A stretch of DNA of 64,000 bases from Cornus controversa (taxonomy: Eukaryota; Streptophyta; Magnoliopsida; Cornales; Cornaceae), in NCBI GenBank assembly GCA_026545225.1, contig CM048852.1, positions 17,774,146-17,838,145 of the forward strand, in the 5' to 3' direction. Of the stretch, positions 12,201 to 21,699 are shown one piece after another. The notes below the pieces were generated by a model. That model worked only from the letters and a program-made list of their open reading frames with translations. It was not told the DNA's origin and ran no database searches. A program made the translations under genes and the position numbers. Position 1 is the first letter of the stretch. The number at the start of each line of letters is the position of its first letter.

Positions 12201-15200
12201 GTCATAATTTCTTTTGTAAGAGAATGCTATTAGTAATAGATATAACATGAGAAACAATTATGTTAAACTCACATTATAGAAACATATATATTTTAATTAT
12301 ATACATATAAGCCTAAATACAATCTATACAGATATATTGTCATGTCCTCGGCCCTATCTGTATCCTATTTCTTAAAGATATGTTGTATCATTGTGCTTGT
12401 AGAATGTTTCTAAAATCCTATTTTACAATAAATTCCTAAACATAACCACCAATCATTCAGCATTTCAGCTCTAGCACAAAGCAGTAGTTGAGCAGATTAA
12501 AAATAAAAAGTACAAGGAATAAAATAGAGTTGTGGATATAAGGAGTGTGGAATATAGAAATTGTTACCCATAGATACCACACATAATAAAAATAATATCA
12601 GCATACCTCTAAAGCAATCACAGCATCAAACTCCCTCTGTTCATCAACCAGTTTTTCTGCCCACATAATTGCATACATGTGAGCTTCAAGATAATGAACT
12701 TAGTTTGACTTATAAAAGGTAAATGTAGAAACACAAATATTAAGGCATACATTGATTTAAAAAACCAGAATAATTTGGTAATCCATATTATTGATATTTC
12801 CATAACAGTACAATAGTTTTTTAGTTTCCATTGCCAGTAACAGAAAGCACAAACAAAAAATGATTAATTGAAACCTTGTACAAAGTCAACTGTCAGAATT
12901 ACCAAAATCACATAAAGATGGCAAAGTCCCCCCCTCCTAAGGTTTGAGACATCATAGATTTTAATAATACACTGATAATAAGAAAAGTTTTGAATGTTTA
13001 ATTAGTTTCATAATATAGTAAAATTTTTACTACCTTTTGCCTATTTCCACTGTCAGAAAATTGATTGCTAAGCCAAGACCAATTAATTAAGAACACTATA
13101 TCATGGTCAATAATTTTATATAATGGGATGGCTGAGTATTGACAATATGGAAAGTTTTAATTTGACCATTATACCGAGGAAGTTCTATATACGTCAAGAG
13201 ATTTGTCAATATTTTCTTGCATTCAACAATCAAATCAAAAAATGAAATAAGTTCTGGCATAATTTCCTCACTCTAAGGCTAAAATATCAATGACAAAATA
13301 TTTCCAGTTCAATTAGATTTTGATGATTTTTAATTACCACTCGCCAATCCTCTTGCCTCTTCAACACTGCCTCTTCCATGTTACTTTCCCAAAACCACAC
13401 ACCCAAAAGAAACGACACTATTATATTTTATCCTTAATATTAGAATAGCACAAACAACAAGCAGGAAAAGGCTGATACATACTTGTTTCAATGCCAACAG
13501 TATAAATTAACAGTCTTGGCAATCAGTTTGCTTCAATAACACTAGTAACTTATTTGCACCCCTAAAATTTTAATGTGTTTTGTAGTGGCATGCATGCAGA
13601 AGCATCCAAGTGAAATGTCTCACATAGCAGGCCCAAGGATGAGAAATAATCAAGAACAGTTGTGGTGTCTCACATCGCCTGAGTATAGTGAAGGGGATGT
13701 GCTTATATGTGATGTTTTCTTTCTAATAGTATGAGACCTATTGGAATAAAACCCAAGAACAAAACCGTGCAGTCTTAGGCTAAGCGGACAATATCATACC
13801 ATGTGAAGCGAGTCGCCATTACAAATGGTATCGGAGCCGAAGCCCAACCAAAAGTGTGGCGGATGACGTGCAGAAGCCCGAGGGAGACGTCAGCAAGGAT
13901 GCCGACTCCCAAGAGGGGGTGATTGTGGCATCCCACATTGCCTGGGTTTGGTGAAGGGGATGTGCTTATATGTGGTGTGTTCTCTCTAATGGTATGAAGC
14001 CTTTTGGGGGGAGTAAAACCCAAAAACAAAACCGTGCGGTCTCAACCTCAAAGTGGACAATATCAAACCATGTGAAGTGGGTCGTTACAACAGTAGCTTT
14101 GTATTATTTTTTTGTTTTTTTTTTCTCTCTCTCTCTCTCTTTCTCTCTCTTCTCTTCTTGTTCTTTTCATAGAAGAGGGACAAGTGCTTGGTACAGTGGT
14201 AAAAGCTCAAGCTTGGGAGCAGCCACTTTGTGTAATAAAAATTTCAAATAATGCATCAGGGTTGAATCCCAGTCCAGATAAAAGAAGATTATGTGATTTA
14301 GGCTCATAGTAATAAAATTTCTCTGACAAGGATGCTCGGAAGACCTTCAGACCTACTCATATGATACTTAAACCTTCTAAAATTTTTATTTTTAACAAGT
14401 CTTGTTCACAAACAGCAGTCATCCAATTCAAAGGATGCTATGTAAATGCAGGAGTGTAATATGGATGTAGGAGTAAATATTTGAACAAACAGATTATACC
14501 AAAGAACACAAACAAAATTGATATAGACAGTTTGTACCAGCTGTTGTACAGCGATACTCGATTGCTGAAGTCACTGGATCCAAATCCTATGAAGTAAGCG
14601 ATGCTTATAAGTTTTCACGTTAAAGTTTAAAGCACAATTCATAGACAGTAACAATCTACTGATCAAAGTAAACACTAATCACCACAAACTCTGGTGTATG
14701 AAAGACAATTCATTTGTGTTGAAGGATTTAAATATTACAGTACACCCTCTCTCTACAATAGCTTAAGCTTTAAGAGTAGATGGTAGTTACATGGTATCAG
14801 ATCAGGCAAAGGTCCTGCGTTCAAACCTCACCAATCACCCTAATTATTAAAATTGAAACACGTGTTAGACCAAAAATAAGGTCACACATGAGGGCATGTT
14901 GAATGATTTAAATATTAAAGTTACACCCTCTCTCTCTAATAGCTTAAGCATTTAGAATAGATGGTAGTTAACAATTTGGATCATTATTGTAATACCCCAC
15001 TCCAACACATGGTATGATATTATCCGCTTTGGGCCTGAGCCCGCACGGTTTTGCTCTTGGGTTTTACCCCAAAAGGCCTCATACCATTTGAAGAGAACAT
15101 ACTACATATAAGCACATCCCCTTTTCCACACCCAGGCGACGTGGGATTGAGCACCCTGTACCCTGTCAGTGTGGTAGCTCAACCCAGTGTCTGTCTTTGC

Positions 15201-16187
15201 ACCCACCCACTCACACCCGTTCACAAAGGTTACTACAATCCACCCCCCTACGAGGCCTGACGTCCTCGTCGGCACACTTCCGGCTGGGTTCAGGCTCTGA
15301 TACCAATTGTAATACCCCGCTCCAACACATGGTATGATATTGTCCGCTTTGGGCCTGAGCCCGCACGGTTTTGCTCTTGGGTTTTACCCCAAAAGGCCTC
15401 ATACCATTTGAAGAGAACATACTACATATAAGCACATCCCCTTTTTCACACCCAGGTGACGTGGGATTGAGCACCCTGTACCCTGTCAGTGTGGTAGCTC
15501 AACCCAGTGTCTGTCTTTGCACCCGCCCACTCACACCCGTTCACAAGGGTTACTACAATCCACCCCCCTACGAGGCCTGACGTCCTCGTCGGCACACTTC
15601 CGGCTGGGTTCAGGCTCTGATACCAATTGTAATACCCCGCTCCAACACATGGTATGATATTGTCCGCTTTGGGCCTCAGCCCGCACGGTTTTGCTCTTGG
15701 GTTTTACCCCAAAAGCCCTCATACCATTTGAAGAGAACATACTACATATAAGCACATCCCCTTTTTCACAACCAGGCGATGTGGGATTGAACACCCTGTA
15801 CCCTGTCAGTGTGGTAGCTCAGCCCAGTGTCTGTCTTCGCACCCGCCCACTCACACCCGTCCACAAATAATTTAGAATCTGAGAATTAATAGGATAAATA
15901 TGTTTGCAGGTAGGCATCTGACTTTTAGGTTACGGAGTATACGAATATTGAGTAACTGACTCATCAGGCAGCTCATGAATTATAGCCAAATAGAACTGCT
16001 CATGAATTAGCTAGGAAAATTAGAAATATAAATTGGGAGGCAATGAAGATCAATGGCCAAAAGACACTAAAACATTGAACAATTTTGTTAGCAACGCATG
16101 ATTATCTATAGGAATGAGAGATTGAGGATTACGTTAATCACATAATTAAAGCTTCAGTAGAGAAATGCATTTGACTTGTATTGTGAT

Positions 16188-16228
<41 letters not shown>

Positions 16229-16822
16229 TGAAAGGAAAATGTTATAAAACGGCTATTAGGCCAACCATGCTCCATAGACAGAATATTGGGCAAGTAAGAA
16301 AAAACATACCCACAAAATAAGTGTAAACAAAATGAGAATGTAGAATGGATGTGGTAATAAGAAAAATATAAAATTAGAATGAATACTTGTAAAACTAGAA
16401 AATAAATATTCAAGATCATACAATTAGTACCAACTGATTATAAAATGAGTGAAAAACTTATTCAAATGATTATGTTGGGTGTAACGAAGACAAATAACCG
16501 CACAGTGTGAGGAGGAGTAACATCCATATTGAGAGCAATGCTAGGGCAATGGAAAACACCAAAATTAACATAAGTTGAAATAGCGAGGAAAGATATAGTG
16601 GGTATCCTAGCTGCTGATAAGGATTCTGTATTATCTTGATAATTTATCTTAATAATATTTCCTATTGTTTGGTATGATCACACATGCACATAAAAAAATA
16701 TAGAATTAATATTCATCCTTGTTCTATATTAGAATGAACCATACCGCATGAAGGCGAGCAATCTTAATGTTCTTCTCCACAGCATCAACTCCCCTTACAG
16801 TAGCTCCCATGCGTGCCAAAGG
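3183..16822 (-). CDS. COQ3: Ubiquinone biosynthesis O-methyltransferase (COQ3-like), last six exons
   Basis: SAM-dependent O-methyltransferase of coenzyme Q synthesis, normally in mitochondria. Six exons join in frame: 16822-16745, 14586-14538, 12656-12607, 6044-5895, 3491-3411, 3284-3183. They encode 169 residues plus TAA. All internal junctions are GT-AG with matching phases. Diagnostic stretches are PLARMGATV, GVDAVEKN, AEKLVDEQ, VIEHVANPAEF, ATVISTINR, LPKGTHQWSSFLT and YNPLTGGW. Plant COQ3 is roughly 300 residues, so this is the C-terminal half. The exon with the SAM-binding glycine motif (DxGCGGG) and the targeting peptide were not found upstream within the window. Several residues usually conserved in the family are changed (for example R in GATVRGVDA, H in EYLLHW), and the C-terminus runs into a pentanucleotide repeat. 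The exons are open, so it may be functional with distant 5' exons, or it may be a decaying 5'-truncated copy. Confidence 0.85.
3411..3491 (-). CDS. COQ3: COQ3 exon (LPKGTHQWSS block)
   Basis: 81 bp, 27 codons: LPKGTHQWSSFLT, EELVFILQRASIT. The acceptor is TACTCTGCAG and the donor GTAAGC. The intron to the terminal exon is 126 bp (3285-3410). This is one of the most conserved COQ3 segments and anchors the identification. Confidence 0.9.
4608..5045 (-). mobile_element. LINE (L1-type) 3' tail, 5'-truncated
   Basis: Minus-strand translation gives NHLLLHCSTARVVWS and GMLEAW, the zinc-binding end of plant L1 reverse-transcriptase ORFs (zf-RVT). It is followed by a 3' tail similar to those at about 6.8 and 19.2 kb (AGCGCTTTTTAT-type end). 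Frames are degenerate. It lies in the COQ3 intron beside a TRIM. Confidence 0.65.
5093..5663 (-). mobile_element. Complete TRIM element, family T1
   Basis: Two ~249-bp direct repeats (5093-5341 and 5415-5663) with TG...CA ends flank a 73-bp centre. Read on the minus strand, the first LTR ends in TATTACA. The centre then starts with a TGGTATCAGAGCC primer-binding site (initiator tRNA-Met type) and ends with a purine tract around GTAGGGGGGTGG. AGTAT lies on both sides (5088-5092 and 5664-5668) as a 5-bp target duplication. There is no coding capacity; it looks structurally whole. Confidence 0.88.
5895..6044 (-). CDS. COQ3: COQ3 exon (VIEHV to LLHW)
   Basis: 150 bp, 50 codons, from VIEHVANPAEFCKSL through ATVISTINR to SEYLLHW. 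Acceptor CTCTTAG, donor GTATGA, phase 0 at both ends. VIEHV and STINR are motif regions of the Coq3/UbiG methyltransferases. The downstream intron (3492-5894) contains a LINE tail and a complete TRIM. Confidence 0.9.
6570..6825 (+). mobile_element. LINE (L1-type) 3' tail
   Basis: Resembles the tails at 18.87-19.25 and 19.7-20.1 kb: a degenerate LWWGLWRERNRR-type segment, then the 3' untranslated tail ending TTCTTATAAAAAAAAT. It is 5'-truncated. Confidence 0.6.
6836..7275 (+). mobile_element. RTE-type LINE 3' end
   Basis: A degenerate plus-strand frame reads LAILYGVES, then AEMRILRWIIGVTRKDKI, the end of plant RTE ORFs (typically MLYGTECW...AEMRMLRWM). It ends in an (ATG/ATGAT)n tail, GATGATAATGATGATT, as RTE elements do. 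At least one in-frame stop and further decay are visible. Confidence 0.65.
7515..7625 (-). pseudogene. Decayed partial duplicate of the COQ3 VIEHV exon
   Basis: On the minus strand, AATCATTCTATGAGATTGTA matches the 5895-6044 exon segment that begins AATCGTTTTATGAGATCG. Just before it lies CCAATGGGTATGATT, which matches that exon's end and donor (CCATTGGGTATGATT). The order fits the junction of an old tandem duplication. It has stops and no coding role. Confidence 0.4.
7630..8255. other. COQ3 intron, nothing recognised
   Basis: AT-rich intronic sequence. The only structure seen is a short (CCCCA)n run near 8090-8105. Confidence 0.5.
8260..9330 (+). mobile_element. Probable LTR-element remnant with primer-binding site
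   Basis: TTGGTATCAAAGCC near 8511 and TTGGTATCAGAGCA near 8546 are primer-binding-site-like (initiator tRNA-Met type), and each follows a CATCAA motif. A CT-rich leader precedes them, and a C/A-rich stretch without reading frames follows. This resembles an LTR end plus leader. No second LTR or coding domain was identified, so the element is broken. Confidence 0.35.
9761..9823 (+). promoter_or_regulatory. Promoter-like cluster: CCAAT, G-box, TATA
   Basis: CCAAT at 9761, a perfect palindromic G-box CCACGTGG at 9775-9782 and CTATAAATA at 9815-9823 occur in the order and spacing of a plant core promoter. A CT-rich leader follows. No coding exon follows on the plus strand, so this is more likely the U3 of a decayed LTR than a host promoter. 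Confidence 0.4.
10576..11000 (+). mobile_element. TRIM family T2 with an abutting inverted LTR
   Basis: LTR 10576-10691 starts TGTTAGCATAGT. A TTGTATCAGAGCAAG primer site, an internal region and the purine tract ACTGAGGGGGAG follow, then a second LTR from 10795 that stops near 10880. Directly after comes the same LTR in opposite orientation (10889-11000). No clean target duplication was found. The arrangement looks rearranged; there is no coding capacity. Confidence 0.65.
11505..11830 (-). mobile_element. TRIM family T2, minus orientation
   Basis: LTRs at 11505-11619 and 11715-11830 flank a ~95-bp centre. On the minus strand the centre has a degenerate primer site and a GCTGAGGGAGAG purine tract. 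Same family as 10576-11000 but opposite orientation. Both LTRs are present; the target duplication is not resolved. Confidence 0.7.
11835..12600. other. COQ3 intron, nothing recognised
   Basis: AT-rich intronic sequence without visible repeat ends or coding similarity. Confidence 0.5.
12607..12656 (-). CDS. COQ3: COQ3 exon (EKLVDEQ to IALE)
   Basis: 50 bp starting after the acceptor ATGTGGGCAG and completing a split GAA codon from the previous exon, then KLVDEQREFDAVIALE. The donor is GTATGC. FDAV..LE is the strand-4 region preceding VIEHV. The acceptor is pyrimidine-poor, but phase 1 matches the previous exon exactly. Confidence 0.85.
12660..13655. other. COQ3 intron, nothing recognised
   Basis: Intron between the EKLVDEQ exon and the 49-bp exon, before the T1b TRIM. 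No other structure seen. Confidence 0.5.
13661..14089 (+). mobile_element. Complete TRIM element, family T1b
   Basis: LTRs at 13661-13823 and 13924-14089 with TG...ACA ends flank a centre that starts with a TGGTATCGGAGCC primer site and ends with the purine tract AAGAGGGGGTGAT. Perfect 5-bp target duplication ACAGT at 13656-13660 and 14090-14094. The LTR is related to that of the T1 elements at 5.1 and 15 kb, but shorter and in opposite orientation. Structurally whole, no coding capacity. Confidence 0.88.
14175..14310 (+). mobile_element. tRNA-derived SINE
   Basis: A-box-like TGGTACAGTGGTAAAAG and B-box GGGTTGAATCCC are spaced like a tRNA-derived Pol III promoter, following GAGGGACAAGTGC. 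A (CT)n run lies just upstream at about 14121-14150. It sits inside a COQ3 intron. Confidence 0.6.
14538..14586 (-). CDS. COQ3: COQ3 micro-exon (DLDPVTSAIEY)
   Basis: 49 bp encoding DLDPVTSAIEYRCTTA plus one base of the next codon. Acceptor TACTTCATAG, donor GTACAA (weaker than consensus). It supplies exactly the residues missing between the flanking exons. Confidence 0.85.
14717..14973 (+). mobile_element. Complete very short TRIM, family T3
   Basis: LTRs of only ~75-77 bp (14717-14791 and 14897-14973) begin TGTTGAA and end TTACA/TTAACA. A TGGTATCAGATCA primer site starts right after the first LTR, and GAGGGCA precedes the second. Perfect 5-bp target duplication ATTTG on both sides. Total length is 257 bp. 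Structurally whole, no coding capacity. Confidence 0.85.
14988..15867 (-). mobile_element. TRIM family T1 tandem array: three LTRs, two centres
   Basis: LTRs at 14988-15237, 15308-15557 and 15628-15867 alternate with ~70-bp centres holding the TGGTATCAGAGCC primer site and G-rich tract (minus orientation). The period is 320 bp. Same family as 5093-5663. Such LTR-centre-LTR-centre-LTR arrays arise by LTR recombination. The outer end of the third LTR is incomplete. Confidence 0.85.
16190..16222. repeat. (AT)n microsatellite
   Basis: About 15 AT repeats, in a COQ3 intron. Confidence 0.9.
16238..16610 (+). mobile_element. Decayed RTE-type LINE fragment
   Basis: Plus-strand AIRPTMLH matches the RPTMLYGTECW region of plant RTE ORFs. 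The rest is strongly decayed and the 3' end is unclear. Confidence 0.4.
16745..16822 (-). CDS. COQ3: COQ3 exon (PLARMGATV to ARLHA)
   Basis: 78 bp, 26 codons: PLARMGATVRGVDAVEKN then IKIARLHA. Acceptor TTGTTCAG, donor GTATGG. The acidic D of GVDA lies after SAM-binding motif I in the family. Motif I itself should be in the preceding exon, which I could not locate. Confidence 0.88.
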
Positions 16823-16829
16823 CTGAACA

Positions 16830-18360
16830 AGCAAAAGAAAAGAATAAAATTAGACAACAATCAATTCTAGTTCGAAATTGTACTTGGCTAAAATGTCATC
16901 TAAACAAATATAAGTTTAACTAAAAAACAACATTCTGTTTATTGTCAAAGACATCCGTGTCTTTATAAATCCACTACAATTTGAAACATAAAATGACAAG
17001 TATAATTACTATTTATTGTATATTACTACTATTAGGGTTTCTTTAAAAACACACCCGCATAAATATAGTAAAGAGTACACCTGCCTCTTAAGTGAACATC
17101 AATGCTGCACCACCAAAGACTTTTGTGCCATTTTGCTATGTAAGGCATGCATGATCAAGGAGCAGAGCCAGAAAAATGATCAAGGGGATTTTAAAAATAA
17201 AATAAAATAATTGTATATTTTTAAGAGCATGTCTATAAATGATATGAGAAGAAAAAATGGAGAGAAGATCAGTTGACAGCCGATAAATGAGGTTGTCAAG
17301 TGTAGAGCATTTTTTTTCTTCTCTTGAATTCATAACAAATAATAAATATATATGTATCTATATATATGAAGAGATTACTAATATTTTGTAGCAAGGATTA
17401 CAATAATAATTAACACTTCTTTTGCTAGATTTGAATTTTTAAAAGCAAGACTAAAAAGGTTCATTGCGCTTTGAAGGGCCCACAAGTAATTTCTTTTGCA
17501 AACCACTTTTAATAACCATAGATAGGTAAACATAAATAGGATTTTTTTAAAAATCTGGGGGGATGGGGGCAGCTTGTGTAGAACTTGCTTCCACAACAAG
17601 ACACTACACAATATTTTTTATTAATTTATTACGAGAATATTATCTACTGAGAGATCTATAGTTTCTCTGAAGCTAAAGAACAAATTTTTAGAATGAGGCA
17701 GATGTTAGTTTTAGTATATAGTGATACAAGTGTAAAATTCAGAACTATGGATATAAATGTGCAGAAAAGAACGAATTATAAGACACTTTCTTCCTGTATG
17801 TGTTTAGTATGTGAAACTAAAAGATCCTGCAAACCAAGTGTATCTTTATCATCATGTGCTCTCTTTATGTGGTACTTTACATACAACACCAAGAAGTAAT
17901 CAAAAACTTATTGTTGAAATTGATGTTGGAATTTTGAAATAATTGAATTCAATGATTTTTTTAGCCCATTCTGAAGGTCAAAAACCTCTCTAGTATTCCA
18001 TTCATAGGGAGGTATTGTACAAATAGTTTATGATAGTACAAGCTAAAGTGAGGGATGAATTGATCGACTGAATGCTGAACCATTTTCCAATTCAGATTTT
18101 CAACAACTCACTGCAGTTTAAAATGGGTATCATGAACCTACATGCCAAACAGTATTTATGATGTGTGCATGTTATGAATTAAAAAGGATATTTATATTCT
18201 TAATAAGACAGGCAACACAACTTTCAACGATAAGCTGATATATTCTTAATACATATATATGGTACATACATATAAATTTTTGTTGCTATGGGAATTATAT
18301 TTCATTAAAATTCCATACGACAGAAAAATAACAATCTAAGGTATGTAATACTTCTAAGTT
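16830..18360. other. AT-rich, no gene recognised
   Basis: This should hold the upstream COQ3 exon (DxGCGGG motif) if that intron is short, but I could not find it on the minus strand. No other feature recognised. Confidence 0.5.
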
Positions 18361-18364
18361 AAAA

Positions 18365-19535
18365 ACAGGCCTTTCAAAAGGATGGATGTCGATCCGAATT
18401 CGATTCGATAAGATCTGATTGGAATTTTCTATCCAATAACCTGTTAATAATGCAAATCTAATAACTCGTTAGCTTAGCAAATCAGATGTGGATTAAGGTA
18501 AATCCGCTTCTATAATAATCCAATCCAACCAAATATAATTATATACATTATACTTATAAAAAAATAGATTTATGCACATTATCTACTATTTGATTTTGGT
18601 AGATAATAGATATGATAATTAAATTAATCAAAATGTTATATATATGATAGAATGGTAGTATTTTTTTTAGTTCATACAAATTGAAGGAACTATAAACAGC
18701 ATTTTTTAATAAGGAAATATGCAATTGTCAAATGGATCAAATATCCGATAGATAACAAATCGGATATAGATCGATTAATGAATAATCTATCGGAGTATCG
18801 GATCAGATTGTATTGTGGATTTTTTTTCTTATCGGATCAGATACATCACAATGTTATATATATTGATATGTGGTGTATGTTTTTTACAGCTTTTGGTGTG
18901 GTTTGGGTGTTTCCCGCATCTATGATTGGTATGTTGGAGGCTTGGAGAGGGTGTGTAGTGGATAGCAAAGCCAGGGATACTTGGAGGGCCATGCCCCTTT
19001 GTTTGTGGTGGGGCTTGTGGAGGGAGAGAAATAGGAGATCGTTCGAGGACGAGGAATCTTCTGTTTGGTCAAATATGCCATTATGAGTTCTTTATTTTTT
19101 TGGGTTAATGAGCGTAATTGTAAATCTGTAGGAGAATTTGTGGATTTTGTTGATAGTCTAAAGTTATAGGAGGCCTTGTTAGGCTTTGTGTATTCTCTTG
19201 GGATGCACTCCCCTCGTGAGCGCTTTTTATAAAATTTTACTTATCAAATATATATATATTGATAAAATGGTAGATTTTTTTAGTTCATACAAATTGAAGG
19301 AATGAAAAACAGCATTTTTAAAAAGTAAACACGCAATTGTCAAACGGATCAAATATCCGATAGATACATTATATATATTGATAAAATGGTAGATTTTTTT
19401 AGTTCATACAAATTGAAGGAATAAAAAATAGTATTTCTAAAAAGCAAATACGCCATTGTATGGTGGATTTTTTTTCTTACCAGATCGGATAACTCCCAAT
19501 TCAATCCGTATCCGATCCATTAACAAGTCTAGTTA
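18365..19535. mobile_element. Inverted-repeat element with internal ~115-bp repeats, interrupted by a LINE tail
   Basis: The left end near 18390-18420 and the reverse complement of about 19470-19525 share degenerate GATC-CGGAT-type motifs as imperfect inverted ends. Inside, a unit containing AAATGGTAGATTTTTTTAG and CAAATATCCGATAGAT appears about three times (near 18650, 19265, 19385). The LINE at 18869-19246 lies inside it. Confidence 0.45.
18869..19246 (+). mobile_element. LINE (L1-type) 3' tail with target duplication
   Basis: Reads FGVVWVFPASMIGMLEAWRG then PLCLWWGLWRERNRRSF, the zf-RVT end of a plant L1 ORF, with stop near 19085 and a 3' tail ending GCTTTTTATAAAATTTT. TATATATATTGATA occurs at both 18855-18868 and 19251-19264 as a 14-bp target duplication. 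This is a genuine 5'-truncated insertion. Confidence 0.8.
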
Positions 19536-19704
19536 AAAGTCATGGATTTGCACAAGATGAGCTTTCAAGATATGTGAGACAAAAATATGTAGGACTTACC
19601 AATGTAAAAGTATGAATCTTAGATAAGTCATTTACTTGTAATACTCAAGATTCCATTTTTCATTGAAGGCATCACCTCATACATTTTTCCCTTTTGGTGT
19701 TGCA

Positions 19705-20110
19705 TGTGCAAAAGGGCGGAAGAGTCGATGAACCATCTCCTCCTTCACTGCCCTGTGGCAAGAGATGTGTGGTCTATGTTTTTTGCAGCTTTTGCTATGG
19801 CTTGGGTGTTTCTTGAATCTACCTTTGGAGTGATTGAGGCTTGGAGAAGGTGTATAGTGGATAGCTGAGCCATGGATGCTTGGAGGGCCACGCCCCTTTG
19901 TTTGTGGTGGGGCTTGTGGAGAGAGAGAAATAGAAGAGCTTTTGATAGCGAAGAGTTTTCTATTTGGTCACTCAAATACGTCATTATGAGTTCTTTATAC
20001 TTTTGGGTTAATAGGCACAATTGTAAATCAGTGGGGGATTTTGTGGATTTATTGATAATCTAAAGTTATAGGAGGCCTTTTTTAAAGGCTTTGTGTCCCA
20101 TTGTCAAGTC
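19705..20110 (+). mobile_element. LINE (L1-type) 3' tail, same family
   Basis: Contains NHLLLHCPVARDVWS and a second LWWGLWRERNRRAF segment followed by the same 3' tail, lacking the final AGCGCTTTTTAT end. 5'-truncated and broken by stops. Confidence 0.65.
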
Positions 20111-20571
20111 TATTTCTAACTTGATCAACAAATGGATTGAAAATAAGACTTCATTAGTAAGCACGGCTAGACATTATAAGAAAAGTAGTATACCATATAA
20201 AAAGGCGACAAGAGTATCCAAGGCCCCCTAGGCCTCTAGTAGCTGAAGAGATAACATTGCTAGTCACCCTCCACTATAATGGTTGATAATTCCTACCATG
20301 ACATTCCTTGATCCCAAATAAAAGATCTTTACATTTAATTTCGAAAAAATGATCATATCTTGCTAGTCTAGCCAAAGCAAAAACAATAACCTTCTGATAT
20401 GCAAAAACCCTTATTCTTATCTAGCCCGTATTATTTGCCTCCAATCCTTGTTGAAGGTCAGATTCAACCATTTTGTTAAATTCCGATCAAAACGTACGAT
20501 TCAATGTTCTTATAATGCTAAAAAAGAAAAAATGATCTGTTTAAACCAACCACCCCAGAAGGGTGGAATGA

Positions 20572-20734
20572 GGGGGAGTCTTGGTGCAACGGTAAGGTTG
20601 CTCCATTGAGACCTGGAGGTCGCGGGTTCGAAACATGGAAACAGCCTCTTCGCATGCAGAGGTAAGGTTGCATACATCTTACCCTCCCTAAACCCCACAA
20701 TAGCGAGAGCCTCGTGCACTGGGTTTGTCCTTTT
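20572..20734 (+). mobile_element. Au SINE
   Basis: Matches the widespread plant Au SINE: A box TCTTGGTGCAACGGTAAGG, B box GGGTTCGAAAC, GCCTCTTCGCATGCAGAGG, and CGTGCACTGGGTTTGTCC before TTTT. GGGTGGAAT at 20561-20569 and 20744-20752 is the probable target duplication. Confidence 0.85.
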
Positions 20735-20996
20735 ACTCTATGAGGGTGGAATCCTACGTTTAATTTCAAAAAAATGATCATATCTTGCTAGTCTAGCCAA
20801 AGCAAAAACAATAACCTTCTGATATGCAAAAACCCTTATTCTTATCCAGCCCGTATTATTTGCCTCCAATCCTTGTTGAAGGTCAGATTCAACCATTTTT
20901 GTTAAATTCCAATCAAAACGTCCGATTCAATGATCTTATAATGCTAAAAAGAAAAAATGATCTATTTAAACCAACCACCCCTAGAAGGGTGGAATG

Positions 20997-21092
20997 AGGG
21001 GGAGTCTTGGTGCAACGGTAAGGTTGCTCCATTGAGACCTAGAGGTCGCGGGTTTGAAACATGGAAATAGCCTCTTCGCATGCAGAGGTAAG
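20997..21092 (+). mobile_element. Au SINE, 5' half (duplicated copy)
   Basis: Carries the A and B boxes of the SINE at 20572, then stops at GCAGAGGTAAGGCT. It arose by the local duplication rather than a new insertion. Confidence 0.8.
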
Positions 21093-21699
21093 GCTCATCG
21101 AAGAGGAAAGTTCGACTCTTCTCTTCCCCTTTAAATCTCTATACATAGACTAAATCCTGTAATGTGTAAATTGTTTGTTACATTTTTTTTTAATCTTTCA
21201 TTCTAGTATAAAATTTATTTTTATAAATCTGATTTTTTTTTTTATGGATTATGATGTTTGGGAAATTAAATTGGCAATTGAGAATTGGTGTTGATTATCT
21301 ATTTACACACATATAAATAAATGCATAAATTTTAAGTTTAAATTTGTGAACATTTATTGTAGCAATTTGGGGTTTGTTGAGTGGTTCTTGCTAGATTAAA
21401 TTTACCTTTGAACATTTGGAAATGGATCATGGAGGAATTTAAATTTAATTTTTTTTCTTAAACTTTGTTGAAAAACCTAGAAGTTGTGATTTGGGGGTTT
21501 TCGTTTTGGGGCATTTTTGATGGGGCTTTTAGTACCAATAGATAGCTTACGATGAGAGGAGGAGATCGGTATAAAATTTGGGTCAAACGGAGGCGAGAAA
21601 GGGGTTGTCTGCCCGCATGAATAGTGCGCGCAAGCTGGGACTTGAAATTTTGAAAACTATTATTTTTTAAAAATACTTAAATATTTCATAAAATTCCCA

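Larger units (their letters stand above)
20336..21092. repeat. Direct duplication of a ~330-bp segment (period ~424 bp)
   Basis: The stretch with AATGATCATATCTTGCTAGT starts near 20345 and again near 20768. The two copies are nearly identical up to the Au SINE head (GCATGCAGAGGTAAGG), where the second ends. The first copy continues through the rest of the SINE. Confidence 0.85.
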
